This document shows positions 58,050 to 64,000 of a stretch of DNA of 64,000 bases, piece after piece; position 1 is the stretch's first letter; every line of letters begins with the position of its first letter. The stretch covers positions 1-64,000 of the forward strand of contig NZ_JAFIFQ010000011.1 in NCBI RefSeq assembly GCF_020831925.1. The letters run 5' to 3'. The translations under genes and the position numbers were made by a program. This DNA comes from Alkalimonas sp. GTDB taxonomy: Bacteria; Pseudomonadota; Gammaproteobacteria; Enterobacterales; Alteromonadaceae. The notes under the pieces are model-generated. The model did no database searches. It worked only from the letters and a program-made list of their open reading frames with translations, and had not been told where the DNA came from.

Positions 58050-59446
58050 TAGTTTTCTCCTTCCAGGCTGGCATGAGCAGCAGAGAAAGGACGTTTGGCT
58101 CGTTCCACTTCATCCTGCTCGTGCGGCTGATTGGCCTTTTCCAGACCACCACGGAATACTTTCAGCAAGTAATAAACCCCGGCACTGAATACCAGGCTAT
58201 AGACCACCACATAGCCAATCAGGGTAAAAAGAGCCATACCGCCGGTGAGTGAAGGAGTCAGACCTTCGGCATGGGTCATTTGCTCGTAAATCAGCCAGGG
58301 TGCCCGGCCTGCTTCTGTCACAACCCAACCGGCCAGCACCGCAATAAAAGGGGTGAGGCTCATCCAGCGCAGACTTTGCAGGAACCAGCGACTTTGATGG
58401 TATTTCTGCCGATAGCGCAGCACCCAACCAGCCAGGCCAAAAAACACCATCAACAAGCCCATCGCAACCATGATGCGGAACGACCAGAACACCAGGAATA
58501 CCGGTGGCTGCATCTCTGGGGCGACTTCATTCAAACCCGGCACTTCGCCCTGCCAGTCGTGGGTTAAAATATAACTGGCCAGGTTTGGAATACCGACCTC
58601 AAAGTGATTGGTTTGTGCGGCTTGATCCGGGATAGCAAACAATAACAAAGGCACCCCGGTATCGGTTTGCCAATTGCCCTCCATAGCTGCCACCTTCATC
58701 GGTTGATGTTCCAGTGTATTCAGGCCATGGAAGTCCCCCACCACCACCTGCATCGGCGCCAGGATCAGCAGCATCCATAGCGCTATCGACAGCGCCTTGC
58801 GGTTGCTGTCAAACTCACGCTTTTGCAGAATAAACCAAGCACTGACCCCGGCCACAACCAGCGCAGCGGTTAAAAAGGATGCCAGCGCCATATGCAAAAA
58901 GCGGTAGCCAAAGGATGGGGTAAACAACGCCTGGGACCAGGACACCACATGGTACATGCCCTCACGCAGCTCCAAGCCACCCGGTGTTTGCATCAGCGAG
59001 TTGGCCGATAAAATCCAGAAGGAGGAAATAAAGGTCCCCAGAGCCACCATAATGGCAGCAAACAAATGCACCCCTTGCGGTACTTTGTCCCGACCAAACA
59101 GCAAGACACCCAAAAATGCAGCCTCAAGGAAAAATGCCGTCACCACTTCGTAGCTGAGCACAGGCCCGAGAAAGTTTGCGGTAGCATAAGAAAAATTGCT
59201 CCAGTTGGTACCGAACTGGAACGACATCACAATGCCAGACACCACCCCCATGCCAAACACCACGGCAAACACCTGGATCCAGAATTTCGACAGGCGCTGC
59301 CACACTGGCTGGCCGGTTTTGAATGAGAGTGCCTCCAGCACAGCAATAAAGCTGGCCAAACCTATGGTAAAGACGGGAAAAATCGCATGAAAGCACACCA
59401 CAAACGCGAATTGAATGCGCGATAGCAGCAGAGGATCTAACTCCAT
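58049..59446 (-). CDS. cydA: Cytochrome bd-type oxidase subunit I (short Q-loop)
   Basis: MELDPLLLSRIQFAFVVCFHAIFPVFTIGLA; MKVAAMEGNWQTD; short segment between IPDQAAQTNHFEVG and FWSFRIMVAMG. Confidence 0.95.
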   Translation of the reverse strand: MELDPLLLSRIQFAFVVCFHAIFPVFTIGLASFIAVLEALSFKTGQPVWQRLSKFWIQVFAVVFGMGVVSGIVMSFQFGTNWSNFSYATANFLGPVLSYEVVTAFFLEAAFLGVLLFGRDKVPQGVHLFAAIMVALGTFISSFWILSANSLMQTPGGLELREGMYHVVSWSQALFTPSFGYRFLHMALASFLTAALVVAGVSAWFILQKREFDSNRKALSIALWMLLILAPMQVVVGDFHGLNTLEHQPMKVAAMEGNWQTDTGVPLLLFAIPDQAAQTNHFEVGIPNLASYILTHDWQGEVPGLNEVAPEMQPPVFLVFWSFRIMVAMGLLMVFFGLAGWVLRYRQKYHQSRWFLQSLRWMSLTPFIAVLAGWVVTEAGRAPWLIYEQMTHAEGLTPSLTGGMALFTLIGYVVVYSLVFSAGVYYLLKVFRGGLEKANQPHEQDEVERAKRPFSAAHASLEGEN

Positions 59447-59567
59447 AACCGTTCTCCTAACCTGAGCTGGTGCAACCAAGTACCTGCTCGGATTTGTCTA
59501 GCAAAAATACAACTCTGGACTAAAGTTATAGCATACACTGACTAAATTAATTTTTTCTTATTAAAGG

Positions 59568-59586
59568 CTGTGACATAGTGTCGCAG
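59568..59586. promoter_or_regulatory. Imperfect palindrome in the divergent cydA/DUF2892 intergenic region
   Basis: CTGTGACA-tag-TGTCGCAG (7/8 arm match). Confidence 0.35.
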
Positions 59587-59678
59587 ATCAAAAAAAAGCG
59601 AGTTTTCACGCTGGTGATCGCTCGCGTGCCAAGGTATTTTAAAGTTCAGTATATTCTAAACTACAGGGCGGTACGACT

Positions 59679-59870
59679 ATGAAAACCAATGTGGGCGGGC
59701 TGGATAAAGTGATACGTATGCTGGTAGGTATTGCACTGATCGTCTTAGCGGCAACGGGGGTAATCGGGATTTGGGGCTGGGTGGGCCTAGTGCCTTTACT
59801 TACCGGGTTACTGAATACCTGCCCGGCTTATAGCCTGCTTGGCATCTCAACGTGCAAGCCAAAGCCATGA
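59679..59870 (+). CDS. DUF2892 (YgaP-like) membrane protein
   Basis: MKTNVGGLDKVIRMLVGIALIVLAATG...LLNTCPAYSLLGISTC. Confidence 0.88.
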   Translation: MKTNVGGLDKVIRMLVGIALIVLAATGVIGIWGWVGLVPLLTGLLNTCPAYSLLGISTCKPKP

Positions 59871-60205
59871 CCGCTAGAACTCTGCAGCTGTTCGACGCTT
59901 TGGTGTTGCTGGCTGTGCGCTATGCACTGGCAGATAGTGGTAAAGCCAACTTCGCTCAAGTGCAACAAGCTTTGGCCTATCTGCAGCCCCCTGGCGCAGA
60001 AGCTGCTGAAATAACCTCCGCACTGCAGCAGTTGCAAGGCGCCCGCTTACTTGCCTTCCGTGATCAGCATTATCGGTTCAGTGATCTGGCCGAGCATTAC
60101 TGGCAGCACAGTGGTGCCGACAAAGTCTGCGGCGCACGGGTGCAGTGGCAGCGTCTGTACCAGCAATTGCAGGGCATTGAATGTAAACCATCGGAGGCCT
60201 TATGA
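59867..60205 (+). CDS. Small protein of unknown function (wHTH-like?)
   Basis: ATGA overlaps with both neighbours; helical ALQQLQGARLLAFRDQHYRFSDLAEHYW. Confidence 0.55.
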   Translation: MTARTLQLFDALVLLAVRYALADSGKANFAQVQQALAYLQPPGAEAAEITSALQQLQGARLLAFRDQHYRFSDLAEHYWQHSGADKVCGARVQWQRLYQQLQGIECKPSEAL

Positions 60206-61518
60206 GCGCATCGCCCACACAGCCCTTACGACGTAAGTTATTGCTTGGCCTGGCGGCCGGAGCAGCCGTGACATCCCCCGCGGCTTTGCTGGCAAAACCA
60301 CTGCGAAGCCAGGCCCGCATTGTGATTCTGGGCGCTGGAGCCGCTGGTATCGCCATGGCCAACCGTTTACGCCGCAGCATTGCCGGCGCCCGCATTACGC
60401 TGGTGGGTGCCAGGGCCGAGCATCACTATCAACCGGGTTACACCATGATAGCCTCTGGTCTGTGGCGGCCAGAGCGGGTGTTATCCAGCACCCAGCAGTG
60501 GCTTGCCAACGACATTGACTGGCTGGCGCACGATGTCACCGCCATCAATGCACGCCAACAGTGGGTGCAGCTGAGTAACCAGCAGCAACTTGGTTACGAT
60601 CTTTTGGTCGTGGCGACCGGTTGCCAGCTCAATTACCACCAGATTGAAGGTTTTGAGACCAGCATGATTGGCCAGCACGGTATAGGCAGTGTCTACGCAA
60701 GCCCGGCCGCCGCTCAGGCAACCAGTACGCAAATTGATGCCCTCATCGCCAAAGGTGCAGGCCGGGCACTCTTTACCTTAAGCGACACACCGTTAAAGTG
60801 TGCCGGTGCGCCACTCAAGATGACCTTTACCACGGTATCCCGGCTGGAAAAAACCGGCCAGCGAGAGCGCTTCCAGGTGGACTTCTTTAGCCCTTATCAA
60901 AATCGGGTATTTGCCGTCCCCACCTACAATGAATTTGTGCTAAAACGCTGGCAGGAACAAAGCGTTGGCTTTTTTGATCAGCGACTGCTGACCGGTCTTG
61001 ATGCCCACAGCCGTCAGGCATTTTTCCGCCACAAGGACGGCAGCACCAGTAAGGAGGCCTATGACTTTATTCATGTTGTGCCGCCGATGAGTGCGCCAGA
61101 TGTAGTAAAAGCCTCGGATTTGGTGTGGCAGGATGGTCCATTTGCCGGCAACTGGCTGGAGGTCGATCAATACAGTTTACAGCACCGGCGTTATCCCAAC
61201 GTATTTGGGGTCGGCGATGTGATTGGCACGCCTTTTGGCAAAACAGCAGCCAGTGTAAAAATGCAGGCCCCGGTGGCCGAGCGAAATATTCTGGCTTTTT
61301 TGAGCAATCAGCCCCTGAACGCCCGTTACAACGGCTATACCTCCTGCCCACTGATTACTAGCATTGGCCGGGCTATTTTGTCGGAGTTTGGTTACGAGGG
61401 AAAACTGATGCCGTCCTTCGGTTTTATCAGCCCCACGGAGGAGTCCTGGCTGGTGTGGATGATGAAAGAACAAATGCTGCAACCGGCATACAACGCCATG
61501 CTGCATGGCAAAGTGTAA
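60202..61518 (+). CDS. FAD-dependent sulfide:quinone oxidoreductase-like protein
   Basis: RR-containing leader; IVILGAGAAGIAMANRLRR; HHYQPGYTMIASGLW; LKCAGAPLKMTF; GVGDVIGTPFGKTAASV. Confidence 0.88.
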   Translation: MSASPTQPLRRKLLLGLAAGAAVTSPAALLAKPLRSQARIVILGAGAAGIAMANRLRRSIAGARITLVGARAEHHYQPGYTMIASGLWRPERVLSSTQQWLANDIDWLAHDVTAINARQQWVQLSNQQQLGYDLLVVATGCQLNYHQIEGFETSMIGQHGIGSVYASPAAAQATSTQIDALIAKGAGRALFTLSDTPLKCAGAPLKMTFTTVSRLEKTGQRERFQVDFFSPYQNRVFAVPTYNEFVLKRWQEQSVGFFDQRLLTGLDAHSRQAFFRHKDGSTSKEAYDFIHVVPPMSAPDVVKASDLVWQDGPFAGNWLEVDQYSLQHRRYPNVFGVGDVIGTPFGKTAASVKMQAPVAERNILAFLSNQPLNARYNGYTSCPLITSIGRAILSEFGYEGKLMPSFGFISPTEESWLVWMMKEQMLQPAYNAMLHGKV

Positions 61519-61530
61519 GGAGAAAGCCCT

Positions 61531-61842
61531 ATGAGCCTGGATGGTATCCTGATGATCCTTTGGTATGCTGCCAAGCCTTGGCTATGGTTTATAGCGCTGC
61601 TGGTATTGGCACTTGTCGCTAGTCTGTGGCTGGGGCGACACAAGCAGGGAAAACCGCATGGATTGCTTTGGCCTACAGCCATTGCAGCTGGCCTTGTGGC
61701 CATGCTAGTTGCCCCCATGCTTACACAATCGCAACTCGGTTATGTTACCACCTGGCCGGATCGGCTGGTGTTGCTGACAATTGGTATAGGTACCATGCTG
61801 TATGGCTGGTTGCTGCTAAAAAGTTGGTTTCGTCAGGCCTAA
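61531..61842 (+). CDS. Small integral membrane protein in the SQR operon
   Basis: Three hydrophobic segments; 12 nt downstream of SQR. Confidence 0.6.
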   Translation: MSLDGILMILWYAAKPWLWFIALLVLALVASLWLGRHKQGKPHGLLWPTAIAAGLVAMLVAPMLTQSQLGYVTTWPDRLVLLTIGIGTMLYGWLLLKSWFRQA

Positions 61843-61908
61843 TCTGCCTTGTTGTTAACCGATCTCCAGCTACACTGAAAGTAGCTTGCTGTAGTAAGGA
61901 GTTTGCCG

Positions 61909-63120
61909 TTGTACGCTTATATTGCCCGCCAGCCAATTTACGATGATGCAAAAGCACTTTACGGTTACGAACTGTTGTTTCGCGATGGCGAACAAAACAG
62001 CTTCCCCAATATTGATGGCGATGAAGCCACCTCACGGCTGCTGACCGAGCATCACTTGCTGGTCGGCGTTGAGCACATTGCTGCTGGCAAACTGGCCTTT
62101 ATTAACTTTTCGGCCGAAACCCTGATCCACCACTTCCCTACCTCGATCGATCCCACCACTACAGTGATTGAAATTCTGGAGACGGTACCAATCAGTATGG
62201 AATTGCTGCAAGCCTGCAAAGCCCTGCATAGTATGGGTTATGCGCTGGCACTGGATGATCACGACTTTGATGCCAAGTGGGATATCTTTTTGCCTTACAC
62301 CCGCTATCTGAAAGTGGATGTACAACAATTTAATCTGCTGCAAATCAGTAAGTTCATTCAACGTATCAGGCATCATCCGGTGACCTTATTGGCCGAGCGG
62401 GTCGAGACCGCTGAGCAGTTTGATAAGTTAAAACTGATGGGGTTTACCTTGTTTCAGGGGTACCTGTTTGCCCGTCCGGAAATGATGAAACATCGCCAGC
62501 TGAGCAGCAACAAGCTCAACCTGCTGGAGCTGATTGGCGAAGCTTGTGCCGAGCACCTCGATTTTGACCGGCTGAGTTCGATTGTCGAGCGTGATGTTGC
62601 GCTGTCCTTTAAATTGCTGCGTTTTATCAACAACTCCGCCTATGCCAAAGAACAGAGTATCCAATCGCTGAAACTTGCCATGGTTTATATGGGTGAAGCC
62701 GAGCTGAAAAAGTTTATTGCTCTGCTTGCTCTTTCAAACCTGGCTTCCGGCGAAGATGATGCCCGCATCATCCAATCTCTGGTTCGGGCCCGTTTTTGCG
62801 ATCAACTGGCCAGGCTCTGTCAGTTCCCGACCGATCCTCCCACCGCTTTCTTAACCGGCTTATTTTCCAAAGTTGATGAGTTGGTGGAAATGCCTATGGC
62901 CCAAGTACTGAGTCAACTGCCGTTGCCAGAGAGTATCCGCCAGGCTCTTTCCGGGCGTAGCGGTCGTCTCGGCCAATTTTTGGAGCTGATAGAAACCTAT
63001 GAGGCAGCCGACTGGAACCAGGCAGAACAAAAGGTCAACCAATTACCGGCCACCACCGATCTGGCCATGCTCTATCACGATGCTGTGCAGTGGGCACAGG
63101 GGATTTTACACCCCAGATAA
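61909..63120 (+). CDS. EAL-HDOD (YuxH-type) signalling protein
   Basis: YAYIARQPIYDDAKALYGYELLFRDG; HDOD segment SFKLLRFINNSAYAKEQSIQSLKLAMVYMGEAELKK; TTG start 7 nt after AAGGAG. Confidence 0.88.
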   Translation: MYAYIARQPIYDDAKALYGYELLFRDGEQNSFPNIDGDEATSRLLTEHHLLVGVEHIAAGKLAFINFSAETLIHHFPTSIDPTTTVIEILETVPISMELLQACKALHSMGYALALDDHDFDAKWDIFLPYTRYLKVDVQQFNLLQISKFIQRIRHHPVTLLAERVETAEQFDKLKLMGFTLFQGYLFARPEMMKHRQLSSNKLNLLELIGEACAEHLDFDRLSSIVERDVALSFKLLRFINNSAYAKEQSIQSLKLAMVYMGEAELKKFIALLALSNLASGEDDARIIQSLVRARFCDQLARLCQFPTDPPTAFLTGLFSKVDELVEMPMAQVLSQLPLPESIRQALSGRSGRLGQFLELIETYEAADWNQAEQKVNQLPATTDLAMLYHDAVQWAQGILHPR

Positions 63121-63223
63121 TGATCCAGCGCATGCCTGTGAATTCGTAGACCGCCTACACTTCCATCTGGCAAGCGAGCATTGAAATCACTGCTATCCAC
63201 TTAATGACAGACAGGAACAACCC

Positions 63224-64000
63224 GTGCCGGAAAAACTCAGCCCTGCTAAACTTCGAATTGGTCATGCCATTAAACTACCTCTTAGCTGGTTGCAACATCC
63301 CTTTATGTCCAACAAGCTGGTGATAGAAAATCAGCATCAAATTCGTATTATCCAGTCGCTTAAACTGGATTTTGTGTACTTTTACCCGGACAAAAGCCTG
63401 GCAGCACCTCCTGAGCCAAAACCAGCGTCTAATGAAGAAGTACTGCGACAGATTGATGAAGCTGCCGAATATCGTGCCACCTTACAGCAAAAAAAGTCGG
63501 CGCGTATCGAGGCTTCCAAAATGCGACGGCGCTCGATTCAAAAAACCGAAAAAGCATTTAACCAATCGTTTAAACAATTGCATGGCCTGATGAAAAAGCT
63601 CGGCAGCCAGCCAGTAACGGCCATTGAGGAAGCTACTCAACTGACCGCGCAAATGGCCGAACTGATTGCCCGCCCCGATGCGCTATCGCTGCATATGATT
63701 GCCACAGCGCAAAAAGATCAAGAAAACCTGTACTACCATGCGCTGAATGTGTCGACTTTATCGATGATGCTGGCAAAAAACATGCAGCTGACGGAACAGC
63801 AAATCCAACTGGTGGGCTTTGGCGCTTTGTTTCACGATATTGGCAAATTGCGTTTGCCAAGCCAAATAATGCGCAAAAAAGAGCCGCTGACAAAACCAGA
63901 GCAAAACCTGTTGAACCTACATACTCAGTATGGTGCCGAGCTGGCCGAGCGATTATCGGTGTTTCCACCAGAAGCGATTCCAATACTGATGCAGCACCAT
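63224..64000 (+). CDS. DUF3391 + HD-GYP domain protein (truncated by the window end)
   Basis: GTG start; open frame to the window end, absent from the ORF track; GFGALFHDIGKLRLP...LNLHTQYGAELAERL. Confidence 0.88.
   Translation, partial: MPEKLSPAKLRIGHAIKLPLSWLQHPFMSNKLVIENQHQIRIIQSLKLDFVYFYPDKSLAAPPEPKPASNEEVLRQIDEAAEYRATLQQKKSARIEASKMRRRSIQKTEKAFNQSFKQLHGLMKKLGSQPVTAIEEATQLTAQMAELIARPDALSLHMIATAQKDQENLYYHALNVSTLSMMLAKNMQLTEQQIQLVGFGALFHDIGKLRLPSQIMRKKEPLTKPEQNLLNLHTQYGAELAERLSVFPPEAIPILMQHH

Overview
64-kb chromosomal window from a gammaproteobacterium, probably Alteromonadales/Chromatiales-like (Rheinheimera/Alishewanella-type gene content; taxonomic placement is inference). Most of it is dense housekeeping and envelope gene content: coaX-birA-murB, a waaA/kdkA fusion, peroxiredoxin, rsmJ, a tandem TraT-like lipoprotein pair, prlC, gor, peptidases, c-di-GMP enzymes, a SulP transporter, a PspA locus, an MCP, and a cydABDC operon next to a sulfide:quinone reductase operon. 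The most interesting part is an apparent defence island at ~29.3-38.8 kb. It holds (a) a four-gene operon with 1-nt stop/start overlaps encoding an SMC/MukB-like ATPase, a MksE-like and a MukF/kleisin-like subunit, and a Toprim-domain protein, i.e. a Wadjet/MksBEFG-like system in non-canonical order (SMC-E-F-Toprim); (b) an Abi_2 (AbiD/F) HEPN-type protein; and (c) a 624-aa protein with a C-terminal PD-(D/E)xK-like nuclease motif. Just upstream, a truncated divergent yigZ copy and the intact yigZ flank a small insert encoding a predicted HExxH metalloprotease lipoprotein. The right edge cuts an HD-GYP gene. No tRNA, rRNA, CRISPR array or IS element was recognised. All family names come from reading the translations, not from database searches.
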